Position numbers and translations under genes: made by a program. Positions 17,179-27,213 of a DNA stretch of 64,000 bases are shown piece after piece. The DNA comes from JACTMZ01 sp044359955. Its GTDB lineage: Bacteria; Verrucomicrobiota; Verrucomicrobiia; Chthoniobacterales; JACTMZ01. The DNA lies in assembly GCA_044359955.1 (NCBI GenBank), contig JBIKLF010000012.1, positions 1 to 64,000 on the forward strand, in the 5' to 3' direction. How positions within the stretch are numbered: position 1 is the stretch's first letter; every line of letters starts with the position of its first letter. A model generated the notes under the pieces. The model was given only the letters and a program-made list of their open reading frames with translations, did no database searches and had not been told where the DNA came from.

Positions 17179-17212
17179 GGGCCCGCTTGCCACAAGCGGG
17201 CCCGTCTTTTTT
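17179..17212 (+). terminator. Rho-independent terminator
   Basis: GGGCCCGCTTG, loop CCA, CAAGCGGGCCC, then GTCTTTTTT. An 11-bp perfect stem. Confidence 0.93.
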
Positions 17213-17253
17213 CCCTGCCCCCGCGGCGCCGCCCCGGCCAATCTTGCCATCCG

Positions 17254-17982
17254 ATGAACAACGCTCTTCCGCACGACTTCGACCGCCGCGCCGCGGTCTA
17301 CGAAGAACATGCGCCCGTGCAACGCGAGGCGGCGGCTTGGCTGGCGGAATGGCTGCCGGAAAAAATCGAGGGACCAGCCCTTGAAGTCGGCGCCGGCACC
17401 GGGCTCTTCACCCGCCACCTGACCGGACGCACCGACCAGCTTTGGGCCACCGATATTTCCCCGCGCATGGTCCGAAGCGGCCATGACACCCTGCCGGACG
17501 CCCAATGGTCTGTCGCCGATGCCATCCATCCGCCCACGAGCCACGTCTATCGGTGGATTTTCAGCTGCAGCCTCATTCAATGGCTCCCCGATCCCGCCGC
17601 TGCGTTCCGCATCTGGCATCACGCGGCCGCACCCGGAGCGCGCTTCCTTTGCGGATGGTTCGTCCGCGGCACGCTGGCCGAATTTTTCGACGTCTGCCCG
17701 GAGGCCGCACCCTTTGCCTGGCGCGACGCCGGGGAGTGGCGCGACATGCTGCAAGGGGCCGGCTGGGCCACCAAACGCAGCGAGTGCCGCACCTACACCA
17801 AGCAACATCCTCAGGCCGCCGCCATGCTCCGCGCCATTCATAATGCCGGCGCCGTCATCCCGCACCGCCTCGGCACCGGACGCCTCCGGCAAGCATTGCG
17901 TCAATACGATCGCGAAAACCGCGGGGAAAACGGCGTGACGGCCCATTTCGAGTTTCTCCGCTTGGAGGCCATCCGATCATGA
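17254..17982 (+). CDS. SAM-dependent methyltransferase, BioC-like
   Basis: 242 residues. SAM-binding motif I is LEVGAGTGLFTRHL near residues 46-59, with an acidic residue in WATDISPRMV. The N-terminal FDRRAAVYEEHAPVQ resembles malonyl-ACP O-methyltransferase BioC, which starts biotin synthesis by masking a carboxylate. No other biotin gene is nearby, so the exact substrate is open. It overlaps the next gene in ATGA. Confidence 0.7.
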   Translation: MNNALPHDFDRRAAVYEEHAPVQREAAAWLAEWLPEKIEGPALEVGAGTGLFTRHLTGRTDQLWATDISPRMVRSGHDTLPDAQWSVADAIHPPTSHVYRWIFSCSLIQWLPDPAAAFRIWHHAAAPGARFLCGWFVRGTLAEFFDVCPEAAPFAWRDAGEWRDMLQGAGWATKRSECRTYTKQHPQAAAMLRAIHNAGAVIPHRLGTGRLRQALRQYDRENRGENGVTAHFEFLRLEAIRS

Positions 17983-18416
17983 ACTCCGAGGAACCGGCCC
18001 AACTCATCCTCGCCAATTACCGCCGTCTTTTCGGCCGGGACCTTGTCGAAGGGCAGGACGCCGTGAAAAATCTCTTCGAAGCCCCGCGCGCCGTGCTCTC
18101 GGCCCTTGGTCCGCCCGGCTCCGATCTCCTTTTCAATTACGCCAACCGCACGGCCCTGACCCTTTTCGAATACCAGTGGGCTGAACTGATCGGTCAACCC
18201 TCGAGCACCAGCGCCGAGCCGATGCATCGCGATGAGCGGCGGCGCTTGCTCGACGAAGTCAGCCGGCGCGGCTTCATCGAAAACTATTCCGGGATCCGCA
18301 TCAGCAAAAACGGCCGCCGCTTCCGGATCAACCGCGCCACGGTCTTCAATCTGCTCGATCCGGACGGACAATCCGTCGGCCAAGCGGCGACTTTCGACGA
18401 CTGGACCCCGGTTTAA
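17979..18416 (+). CDS. MEKHLA (PAS-related) domain protein
   Basis: 145 residues that match the MEKHLA domain along their whole length: LILANYRRLFGRDL, FNYANRTALTLFEYQWAELI, ERRRLLDEVSRRGFIENYSG and VFNLLDPDGQSVGQAA. This domain is related to PAS sensors. The ATGA overlap with the methyltransferase suggests joint expression. Function unproven. Confidence 0.75.
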   Translation: MNSEEPAQLILANYRRLFGRDLVEGQDAVKNLFEAPRAVLSALGPPGSDLLFNYANRTALTLFEYQWAELIGQPSSTSAEPMHRDERRRLLDEVSRRGFIENYSGIRISKNGRRFRINRATVFNLLDPDGQSVGQAATFDDWTPV

Positions 18417-18439
18417 AACCGACCAGGGCAAGGCGAGCC

Positions 18440-19441
18440 TCAGCCCGGCCGCCTCAGTCTCCAATTGAGCCAAATCGTCGAGACTCCGGCCGAGATGAAC
18501 GAGACCGAGAGCGCCGCGCCGAGCAACCAAGCTGCGGTGGAACCATCTTTATGGATCCACGCGATCCACGCGGTGATCAGGAGCAGAAAACCGGTGAGGA
18601 AAGTGCCGATCCACGCGATGAACGGACGGCTCCGCACCGCGACGCCAATCCGGGCAAACCCGAACACCGCCAAAGCAATGGCCAGCACGCCGTTGCTGTT
18701 GGTCAGCAAAAAGTGGTCGCCGATCCAGACCGCCACCCCGCCCGCCATGGAAAGCAAACCGAAGAAAACCGTGGAAACAAATGTCCCCCAGGCGCGCGAC
18801 GAAAACGCGTAAATCACATCCGAAGCACCGATGGCGAAAAGCAAAAGCGCCACAAGTTTCACGTAGTGGAGGCCGGTGATGAGCGGTGCCCCCAGGCCGA
18901 GCACGCCGACAATCACCGCGATCATCCCGAAATACCAGGCAGCGGGAACAGTGGGAGCAACCTCCTTGTAAAGGGCACTGTAGGACTCGCGCCCCGGAGG
19001 CGGAGCCAGATGCTGGTCTTTTTCAATCTGCTCGGTCTTGGCCCGCACGCGGTTGGCCCAGTCCTGGCACTGGTTGCTGAAGAGCGAATAGTAAGCGCCA
19101 TCCTCGACCTCCCCGAGCGCCTCGTAAGCCGCCTTGGCATTGAAACGCGGCTCCACGAACCAGTAACCCTGCGCCGTGATATCCTCCGGCGTGCGCATCA
19201 CCTTCCCCATGTCGCGCTCATGAAAGCGCTTGCCGTCGTCCCCGTAGCCGATTTCGTCGACCACCCCGCCGGTTTTCATGAAAAAAAGTTGGTCGTGACG
19301 CAACTGCAGGTGCAAAAGCGCACCGAGCTTGTTGTTCACCAGCGGATAAAGAAACGACAGCTTGTCCAGATTGCGCTGGGCGAACTGCGCATAGTCCGCC
19401 TCGGCCGCCTCCGGCCTGACCGTTGCTTCAACCGTTCCCAT
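18440..19441 (-). CDS. Cys-containing N-terminal domain fused to HdeD-like membrane domain
   Basis: 333 residues. The first ~160 are soluble and contain YSLFSNQCQDWANRV, reminiscent of the nucleophile helix of NlpC/P60-LRAT folds. The rest has about six membrane segments (about 168-330) in the paired arrangement of DUF308/HdeD proteins. HdeD is linked to acid resistance in E. coli. The fusion is unusual; any enzyme activity of the N-terminal part is inference. Confidence 0.6.
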   Translation of the reverse strand: MGTVEATVRPEAAEADYAQFAQRNLDKLSFLYPLVNNKLGALLHLQLRHDQLFFMKTGGVVDEIGYGDDGKRFHERDMGKVMRTPEDITAQGYWFVEPRFNAKAAYEALGEVEDGAYYSLFSNQCQDWANRVRAKTEQIEKDQHLAPPPGRESYSALYKEVAPTVPAAWYFGMIAVIVGVLGLGAPLITGLHYVKLVALLLFAIGASDVIYAFSSRAWGTFVSTVFFGLLSMAGGVAVWIGDHFLLTNSNGVLAIALAVFGFARIGVAVRSRPFIAWIGTFLTGFLLLITAWIAWIHKDGSTAAWLLGAALSVSFISAGVSTIWLNWRLRRPG

Positions 19442-19532
19442 AGCCGCGGAGCATCACCGTCCGCAGTCAAGAGTTCAAGTCCCCCGATGCTTGCCGCCCC
19501 GTCATCCACACGCTACTGATAGCTGCTCGCTT

Positions 19533-20942
19533 ATGGGAAAAACCTTGTTCGATAAAGTTTGGGAAGCGCACACCGTGCGCCAATTGCCCAATGGTATGAC
19601 CCAACTCCTCATCGGCACCCACCTCATCCACGAGGTGACCAGCCCGCAGGCCTTCGGCATGCTGCGCGATCTCAATCTGGCGGTGCTTTATCCCCACCGC
19701 ACCTTCGCCACGGTCGACCACATCGTCCCCACCGACGAACGCGAGGAGCCTTTTTCCGATTCCCTGGCCGACGCCATGATCAAGGAACTGCGCCGGAATT
19801 GCGACGAGGCGGGGATCAAATTTTTCGACATCGCCAGCGGCAAGCAAGGCATCGTGCACATTGTCGGCCCCGAGCAGGGCATCACCCAGCCGGGCACGAC
19901 CATCGCCTGCGGCGATTCGCACACCTCGACGCACGGCGCCTTCGGCGCCATCGCCTTCGGCATCGGCACCAGCCAGGTCCGTGACGTGCTCGCCACGCAA
20001 ACCATGGCGTTGCAGAAACCGAAAGTCCGCCGCATCGAGGTGGACGGAAAACTCGCCCCCGGCGTCTACGCCAAGGACGTCATTCTCCACATCATCCGCC
20101 AGCTCGGTGTGAACGGAGGCCTCGGTTACGCCTACGAATACGCCGGTTCGACCTTTGACCACTTCACGCAGGAAGAGCGCATGACCGTCTGCAACATGTC
20201 GATCGAGGGCGGGGCCCGGGTGGGCTACGTCAATCCCGACCAAACCACTTTCGATTACCTGCGCGGACGCCCCTACGCTCCCTCCCAGGCCGACTACGAC
20301 GCCGCGGTGACCCGATGGAAATCCTTCGCCAGCGACTCTGACGCGAAATACGACGACATCGTCAAATACGACGCGGCCGACATCGGTCCGACCGTCACCT
20401 GGGGCATCAACCCCGGCCAAGCGATCTTCATCGACGAGACCATCCCCACCCCGGAAGAGTTGCCGGAAAAAGACCGGTCCACGGCCGAAGAGGCCTACGC
20501 GCACATGAAACTGCGGCCCGGCCAACCGATCAAAGGGACCAAAGTCGACGTCGCTTTCCTCGGTTCCTGCACCAACGCCCGCATCAGTGACCTGCAGGAA
20601 GTCGCCAAGTATCTGCAGGGCAAAAAAATCAAAGCCGGGGTCAAAGGCATCGTTGTCCCCGGTTCGCAAGGCGTCGCCGCCATTGCCGAGTCCATGGGCT
20701 TGGCCGACATCTTCCGCAACGCCGGCTTCGAGTGGCGCGGGGCCGGTTGTTCCATGTGCCTCGGCATGAACCCCGATAAACTCATCGGCGACCAACTCTG
20801 CGCCAGCTCGAGCAACCGCAACTTCAAAGGCCGCCAAGGCAGCCCGACCGGACGCACTGTCTTGATGAGCCCGCTCATGGTCGCCGCCGCCGCCGTGACC
20901 GGCGAAATCAGCGACGCCCGCGAAGTCTTCGGCCTCAGCTAA
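19533..20942 (+). CDS. leuC: 3-isopropylmalate dehydratase large subunit
   Basis: 469 residues. Iron-sulfur ligands in GSCTNAR and CSMCLGMN, and the aconitase-family CGDSHTSTHGAFG. With LeuD it isomerises 2- to 3-isopropylmalate in leucine synthesis. ATG 19533 gives MGKTLFDKVWEAH. Confidence 0.96.
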   Translation: MGKTLFDKVWEAHTVRQLPNGMTQLLIGTHLIHEVTSPQAFGMLRDLNLAVLYPHRTFATVDHIVPTDEREEPFSDSLADAMIKELRRNCDEAGIKFFDIASGKQGIVHIVGPEQGITQPGTTIACGDSHTSTHGAFGAIAFGIGTSQVRDVLATQTMALQKPKVRRIEVDGKLAPGVYAKDVILHIIRQLGVNGGLGYAYEYAGSTFDHFTQEERMTVCNMSIEGGARVGYVNPDQTTFDYLRGRPYAPSQADYDAAVTRWKSFASDSDAKYDDIVKYDAADIGPTVTWGINPGQAIFIDETIPTPEELPEKDRSTAEEAYAHMKLRPGQPIKGTKVDVAFLGSCTNARISDLQEVAKYLQGKKIKAGVKGIVVPGSQGVAAIAESMGLADIFRNAGFEWRGAGCSMCLGMNPDKLIGDQLCASSSNRNFKGRQGSPTGRTVLMSPLMVAAAAVTGEISDAREVFGLS

Positions 20943-20984
20943 ATTTCCGACCTTCTGAAATCTCAAATCTCTAATCCTCATCCC

Positions 20985-21590
20985 ATGTCTTTGGCTAAAA
21001 TCTCCCAAATCGCCGGCCGCGGCGTTTACGTCCCCGGTGATGATGTTGACACCGACCGCGTCATCCCCGCCCGTTACATGAAGTGCGTCACCTTCGACGG
21101 ACTCGGCGAATATGCCTTCTACGACGAGCGCTTCGACGCGAATGGCCAGCCCAAGCCCCACCCGATCAACGACCCCAAATACGCCGGCGCCACCATCCTT
21201 CTGGCCGGACGCAATTTCGGCTGCGGCAGCTCCCGCGAGCACGCCCCGCAAGCCCTCTACCGCCACGGCTTCCGGGCCATCCTGGCCGAAAGCTTCGCCG
21301 AAATTTTCTTCGGCAACTCGATCACCCTCGGCATGCCCTGTCTCGTCATGGACGGACGCGACATCCGCGCCCTCGCCGCCCTGATCGAAGAAGCCCCGCA
21401 AACCGAACTCAACATCGATATTCCCAACGGCCAAGTATCCATTGCCGACGTCAGTTTCCCCGCCAAACTCCCCGACCACGCCAAAGAGGCCTTGGTCGGC
21501 GGCAAGTGGGACGCCATCGCCGACCTTCTCGAAGGCCTCGATGCCGTCCAATCCACCGCCGCCAAGCTCCCCTACATCCAAGCAGCGTAA
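20985..21590 (+). CDS. leuD: 3-isopropylmalate dehydratase small subunit
   Basis: 201 residues. DDVDTDRVIPARYMK and GRNFGCGSSREHAPQAL are the swivelling-domain signatures. It follows leuC by 42 bp; that gap is a run of A/T-rich CTGAAATCTCAAATCT repeat (20954-20971) right before ATG. Confidence 0.95.
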   Translation: MSLAKISQIAGRGVYVPGDDVDTDRVIPARYMKCVTFDGLGEYAFYDERFDANGQPKPHPINDPKYAGATILLAGRNFGCGSSREHAPQALYRHGFRAILAESFAEIFFGNSITLGMPCLVMDGRDIRALAALIEEAPQTELNIDIPNGQVSIADVSFPAKLPDHAKEALVGGKWDAIADLLEGLDAVQSTAAKLPYIQAA

Positions 21591-21601
21591 GCCTTCTTGA
21601 T

Positions 21602-21666
21602 GTAGCGGCGGCGTCCCCGCCGCCGGCCGTTTCCATGCGATCCGTCGCCCATCGGCGACGTGCTAC
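21602..21666. repeat. GTAGCGGCGG-class palindromic repeat
   Basis: GTAGCGGCGGCG with CGCCGCCGG and a second hairpin GTCGCC-CAT-CGGCGACGTGCTAC. The right end supplies the TAG stop codon of the Doc gene (21665-21663, minus strand). Confidence 0.7.
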
Positions 21667-22064
21667 ACCTCGACCAATCTTCTCAGCCGCTGCGTCGCTT
21701 CATCACGATCGATCACGCTTGCCGCTACCGCCAGCGTCAACTCCTCCCAATCTGGCCCATCGGGAAAAGGCTTCATGCCATTGAGACGCAAAAAAACCAA
21801 ACACGCGCCCAACGCCGCGCGCTTATTCCCGTCGATGAACGGATGATTGCGGCAGAGGTAAAATAAATAAGCCGCCGCCACCTCGATGATATCCGCGTAG
21901 GGAGACTGGCCGCCGAAACTTGCCTGCGGCGCAGCCACCGCAGACTCGAGCAACGCCTGATCGCGTAGTCCGTGCGATCCACCGAAAGCCGCGATGACCG
22001 CCGCATGAATCTCCTGAACGATCTCCACCGTCAGGTGGAAGCAGTTTTCCGGCGCCGGTTTCAC
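21663..22064 (-). CDS. doc: Doc-type (Fic fold) toxin
   Basis: 133 residues. The Fic/Doc catalytic motif HPFIDGNKR is at 74-82. GLRDQALLESAVAAPQASFGG is typical of death-on-curing proteins, which phosphorylate EF-Tu in the P1 phage system. The ATG overlaps the stop of the antitoxin gene in ATGA. The stop codon lies within a dispersed repeat. Confidence 0.88.
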   Translation of the reverse strand: MKPAPENCFHLTVEIVQEIHAAVIAAFGGSHGLRDQALLESAVAAPQASFGGQSPYADIIEVAAAYLFYLCRNHPFIDGNKRAALGACLVFLRLNGMKPFPDGPDWEELTLAVAASVIDRDEATQRLRRLVEV

Positions 22065-22288
22065 GCCAAACGCTTCATTGTGCGGCCGTAATCCTTCATC
22101 ACTTCCCGGACCCTGAGCGAGACCTCAGTCGCCGAAGGAACAGGACGCAACGGCGTCATCGTAATCGTTCCGCCCTCGTGCACCTCGACATTCATTTGGT
22201 CGCCCATTTTGAGATGCGCAAGATCCATGAGCGCGCCGTCAAAAATGACCCCGTGCGAGTTGCCGACTTTGGTAATGGTCTTGACCAT
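22061..22288 (-). CDS. AbrB/MazE-type antitoxin
   Basis: 75 residues. MVKTITKVGNSHGVIFDGAL is the swapped-hairpin AbrB/MazE DNA-binding fold; the tail (VREVMKDYGRTMKRLA) should bind the toxin. Pairing with Doc replaces the classical Phd antitoxin. ATG 22288 is chosen because a promoter and palindrome lie directly upstream. Confidence 0.82.
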   Translation of the reverse strand: MVKTITKVGNSHGVIFDGALMDLAHLKMGDQMNVEVHEGGTITMTPLRPVPSATEVSLRVREVMKDYGRTMKRLA

Positions 22289-22324
22289 AATGTAAAACAT
22301 AGTTTTACAGCGTCCCGCTGTCAA
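22289..22324 (-). promoter_or_regulatory. Promoter with overlapping operator of the AbrB-Doc operon
   Basis: On the minus strand, -35 TTGACA (22324-22319), exactly 17 bp, then -10 TATGTT (22301-22296). The perfect palindrome TGTAAAAC-ATA-GTTTTACA (22291-22309) covers the -10. The expected start of transcription is within 1-2 nt of the ATG, so the message is probably leaderless and repressed by the antitoxin at the palindrome. Confidence 0.75.
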
Positions 22325-22391
22325 ACTTTTCGACCCCGACCTCCGTCCGGTTCTTCTTTCCGCCCTCCACCCCCTTTCCTACCCTCCACGC

Positions 22392-23312
22392 GTGCTCAAG
22401 CTCATCATCCGACGTCTGCCTGCGCTCCTGTTCGTCCTCCTCTGCGTGGTCAGCATCACCTTCTTCCTCGTCCGCCTCGCCCCCGGCGGACCCTTCGACC
22501 GCGAGCGCAGAATCCCCCCGGCGATCGAGGCCCAGCTCCTCGCCAAATACCAACTCGACGGACCGCTCTGGTCCCAGTTCACCGGTTACCTGGCGGACGT
22601 GGTCCGCGGCGACCTTCGCCTCTCGACCAAATACCGCAACCGCAGCGTCAACGAGATCCTCGCCCAAACCCTGCCCGTCACCTTCGCGCTCGGCGGGTTG
22701 GCCTTCCTGCTCGCCACCGCCGGCGGCGTCTGGCTCGGCACCTTCGCCGCCGTGCGCCGTGACTCCGCCGCCGACCGCCTCTCCATGGCCGCTGCCCTGC
22801 TCGGGTTGTCCATCCCGATGTTTGTCATAGGACCCATCCTCATCCTCATCTTCGGCCTCTCGCTCAAGTGGCTGCCCGTCGGCGGCTGGGGGTCGCCCGC
22901 CCAGCTCATTCTCCCCGCGATCACCCTGGCCATTCCTTTCGCCGCGGTCATCGCCCGCCTCATGCGCACCAGCCTGCTCGAAGTCCTCAACCAGGATTTC
23001 ATCCGCACGGCCCGCGCCAAAGGCCTCCCCGACCGCACCGTCGTCTACAAACACGCCCTCCGCGTCGCCATCCTGCCCGTTGTCACCTACCTCGGCCCCC
23101 TCGCCGCCCATCTCCTGACCGGATCGATCGTGGTCGAAACCGTCTTCAACATCCCGGGCGCCGGCGGATTCTTCGTCAATTCCATCCTCAACCGCGACGG
23201 TTTCCTCCTCGGCGGCGTCGTGATTGTTTACTGCGCCCTCTTGATCGTCTTCAACCTGCTGGTCGATGCCAGCTACGCGCTGCTCGACCGGCGCATCCGC
23301 GTCGATGCTTGA
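22392..23312 (+). CDS. ABC transporter permease, OppB/DppB family
   Basis: 306 residues, about six membrane segments. The N-terminal RRLPALLFVLLCVVSITFFL and LAPGGPFD, plus the EAA loop RTARAKGLPDRTVVYKHALR, are typical of peptide/nickel permeases. It should pair with the OppC-type permease that overlaps it. No substrate-binding or ATPase gene is in the window, so the substrate is unknown. GTG start. Confidence 0.9.
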   Translation: MLKLIIRRLPALLFVLLCVVSITFFLVRLAPGGPFDRERRIPPAIEAQLLAKYQLDGPLWSQFTGYLADVVRGDLRLSTKYRNRSVNEILAQTLPVTFALGGLAFLLATAGGVWLGTFAAVRRDSAADRLSMAAALLGLSIPMFVIGPILILIFGLSLKWLPVGGWGSPAQLILPAITLAIPFAAVIARLMRTSLLEVLNQDFIRTARAKGLPDRTVVYKHALRVAILPVVTYLGPLAAHLLTGSIVVETVFNIPGAGGFFVNSILNRDGFLLGGVVIVYCALLIVFNLLVDASYALLDRRIRVDA

Positions 23313-24195
23313 ACCCGGCACCACCGCCCGCATCCTCCGCCGCCCGGCCGCGCGGGTCTGTCTCGGCATTCTCATCGTTGTGGCGGCCGCCGCCGCCATC
23401 GGCCCCGAGCTTTTCCCCGCAAGCTACCGCGAACCCGGACCCCTCCAATACGCCCCGCCCTCGTGGCAACATCCGTTCGGCACCGATCTCAACGGCCGCG
23501 ACGTGCTCTACCGCGTCCTGCTCGGTGCGCGCATTTCGCTCATCGTCGGACTCGCCGGCGCCGCGGTCAGCCTCTTCCTCGGCTCGGCCTACGGACTGAT
23601 CGCCGGTTACGCCGGCGGCAAAATCGACAATGCCATGATGCGCCTCGTCGACATCATGTATTCCGTCCCGCGCCTCATCTTCATCCTCATTTTCATCAAC
23701 GCCTTCGACGGACACGTCCGCGACTTCGCCGCCCGCCTGGACTGGCAATGGCTGGTCAGCTACTCCCGTGTCGTCATCCTCATCATCACCCTCGGCCTGA
23801 TCGAATGGCTCACCATGGCCCGCATCGTGCGCGGACAAGTCCTCGCCCTCAAAGAACGCTCCTTCATCCACGCCGCGCAGGCCCTCGGTCAATCCCACCT
23901 CAAAATCATCACCCGCCACCTTCTCCCCAATATCCTCCCCATCATCATCGTCTATCTCACCCTGACCGTGCCCGCCGTCATCCTCGACGAATCCTTCCTC
24001 AGCTTCCTCGGCCTCGGCATCCAGCCCCCGCAAGCCAGTTGGGGGTCCCTCCTCGCCGAGGGGGCGCAATCGATCAACCCGCTGAAGAGCTACTGGTGGC
24101 TCCTCTTCTTCCCCGCCGCCACCATGTCGGCCACCCTGCTCGCGCTGAACTACCTCGGCGATCGCCTGCGCGACACCCTCGACCCCCGGCGCTAA
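23305..24195 (+). CDS. ABC transporter permease, OppC/DppC family
   Basis: 296 residues. HPFGTDLNGRDVLYRVLLGA is the OppC signature, and the EAA loop is in HAAQALGQSHLKIITRHLLP. C-terminal SFLSFLGLGIQPPQASWG is typical. Its start overlaps the OppB-type gene by 8 bp (ATG inside GATGCTTGA), so the two are coupled. Confidence 0.9.
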   Translation: MLEPGTTARILRRPAARVCLGILIVVAAAAAIGPELFPASYREPGPLQYAPPSWQHPFGTDLNGRDVLYRVLLGARISLIVGLAGAAVSLFLGSAYGLIAGYAGGKIDNAMMRLVDIMYSVPRLIFILIFINAFDGHVRDFAARLDWQWLVSYSRVVILIITLGLIEWLTMARIVRGQVLALKERSFIHAAQALGQSHLKIITRHLLPNILPIIIVYLTLTVPAVILDESFLSFLGLGIQPPQASWGSLLAEGAQSINPLKSYWWLLFFPAATMSATLLALNYLGDRLRDTLDPRR

Positions 24196-24210
24196 AAGTA
24201 GCCCTCCGGC

Positions 24211-25116
24211 TCAAGCCGCGTAGGCGACGGCGATCTCCGCCGCGACCTTCGCGTTGTTCTTCACCAAGGCAATATTCGCCTGCAAGGAACGCCCCTTGGT
24301 CGTTTGGGCAATTTCAGCCAGCAAGAAAGGGGTCACATCTTTGCCACAAATCCCCCGACGGCCTGCTTCCGCCAAAGCCGCCGCAATGGCCGGTTCGATC
24401 TCCGCCGCCGAGATCTCATCGGCCTCGGGAATCGGATTGGCGACAATGACCGCGCCGATCAAACCAATCTCCCACTTCGACCGCATGATCCCCGCGACTT
24501 CTTGCGCGGAGTCCGCACGCATCGGCACCTTCAACCCGCTCGACCGCGAATAAAACGCCGGAAAATCCCCCGTCCGGTAACCAATGACCGGCACCCCATC
24601 CGTCTCGAGCCTCTCCAGCGTCAGCGGCAAATCCAAGATCGCCTTCGCCCCCGCCGTAACCAGCACGACATTGCTGCGCGTCATCTCGGTCAAATCCGCC
24701 GAGACATCAAAAGTATCCCCCGCCCCGCGATGCACCCCGCCCATGCCGCCCGTGGCAAAAACCGGAATCCCCGCCATCGCCGCAATCCGCATCGTGGCCG
24801 CCACCGTCGTCGCGCCATCCAAACCCCGTCCCACCACAAACGGCAAATCCCGCACCGAAACCTTCATAATCTCCGGCCCCGACTGCCCGAACATCTCGAT
24901 CTCCTCCGCCGACAACCCGGCTTTCAAGCTGCCCCCGATCACCGCGATGGTGGCCGGCACCGCCCCATGGGCCCGCACCACCTCCTCGACCGCCAAAGCC
25001 GTCGCCACATTCGCCGGATAAGCCATCCCATGCGCGATGATCGTGGATTCGAGCGCGACGACGGGCCGGCCCGCAGACAAGGCGGCGGAAACTTCGGGGG
25101 AGAGAATAACTTTCAT
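24211..25116 (-). CDS. psuG: Pseudouridine-5'-phosphate glycosidase
   Basis: 301 residues. ALESTIIAHGMAYPAN, FATGGMGGVHRG, DLTEMTRSNVVLVTAGAKAILD and VANPIPEADEI are all family motifs. Splits pseudouridine 5'-phosphate into uracil and ribose 5-phosphate. No psuK kinase is next to it. It lies behind thiE with a palindromic repeat between. Confidence 0.93.
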   Translation of the reverse strand: MKVILSPEVSAALSAGRPVVALESTIIAHGMAYPANVATALAVEEVVRAHGAVPATIAVIGGSLKAGLSAEEIEMFGQSGPEIMKVSVRDLPFVVGRGLDGATTVAATMRIAAMAGIPVFATGGMGGVHRGAGDTFDVSADLTEMTRSNVVLVTAGAKAILDLPLTLERLETDGVPVIGYRTGDFPAFYSRSSGLKVPMRADSAQEVAGIMRSKWEIGLIGAVIVANPIPEADEISAAEIEPAIAAALAEAGRRGICGKDVTPFLLAEIAQTTKGRSLQANIALVKNNAKVAAEIAVAYAA

Positions 25117-25133
25117 GCTTCCGTCGATATCTT

Positions 25134-25201
25134 GTAGCGGCGGACTATGCCCGCCGGAACCTTTTTCGGACCTGCGTCCGGCGGTCATAGACCGCCGCTA
25201 C
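25134..25201. repeat. GTAGCGGCGG-class palindromic repeat
   Basis: GTAGCGGCGGACTATG is mirrored by CATAGACCGCCGCTAC across a centre containing CGGAAC...GTCCGGCGG. Its right end provides the TAG stop of thiE. Confidence 0.85.
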
Positions 25202-25823
25202 ACTTCGGACAAAATCTGCCGCGCCGAGCGCACCGCAAACGCGATATCCTCCGCCTCCAACCACCCGGAAACAATGACCACCCGCCGCGCCCCGGCCGCC
25301 CGCACCTCCGCCAAATTCCCCAGCTTGATCCCCCCGATACAAAAGATCGGGACGGAAACCAATTCATGCACGGTAGCGATATCCTGCAAACCGATCGCCG
25401 GACGCCCCGGCTTGGTCGGCGTGGCGAAGAGTGGGCCGAACCCGAGGTAATCCGCCCCCTCCTCGGCCGCCGCACGCGCCTGCGCGATGCTGTGGGTCGA
25501 CTTGCCGATGATCACCGGACGCCCCGCGGCCGCACGCGCTTCGGCCACGCTCAGATCATCCTGCCCGACATGGGCGCCCTCGGCGGGAACATCGCGGAGC
25601 AGCTCCGGGTAATCATTGAGGATGAGCGGAACGCCCAGCGGCTCGGTCAGTGCGTGGATTTCCTCCGCCAAAGCCGCCACGATGGCTTTGTCCGTTTGCT
25701 TGGCGCGGATCTGCAGGATGTCGACGCCTCCTTCGAGGAGCCTCTCCGCGGCGACGGGTGCGGTGTCCGCCGAGAGATAACCGAGATCGACAATCCCGTA
25801 GAGGCGTGCCCCCGCCAGCGTAT

Positions 25824-25827
<4 letters not shown>
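25198..25827 (-). CDS. thiE: Thiamine-phosphate synthase
   Basis: 209 residues. ILQIRAKQTD for the pyrimidine site, VGQDDLSVAEAR, IGKSTHSIAQARAA and YLGFGPLFATPTKP are family blocks. Joins HMP pyrophosphate and thiazole phosphate. ATG overlaps the accC stop (ATGA), so it is expressed with accBC although the pathways differ. Confidence 0.92.
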
Positions 25828-27188
<1,361 letters not shown>

Positions 27189-27213
27189 GTCCGGTCCGCC
27201 GCGCAGGAGCCGC

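Noticed and set aside
19467..21581. A 704-codon open frame antisense to leuC and leuD
   Set aside because: leuC and leuD are certain; the opposite frame is an artefact of GC-rich third positions and shows no motifs.
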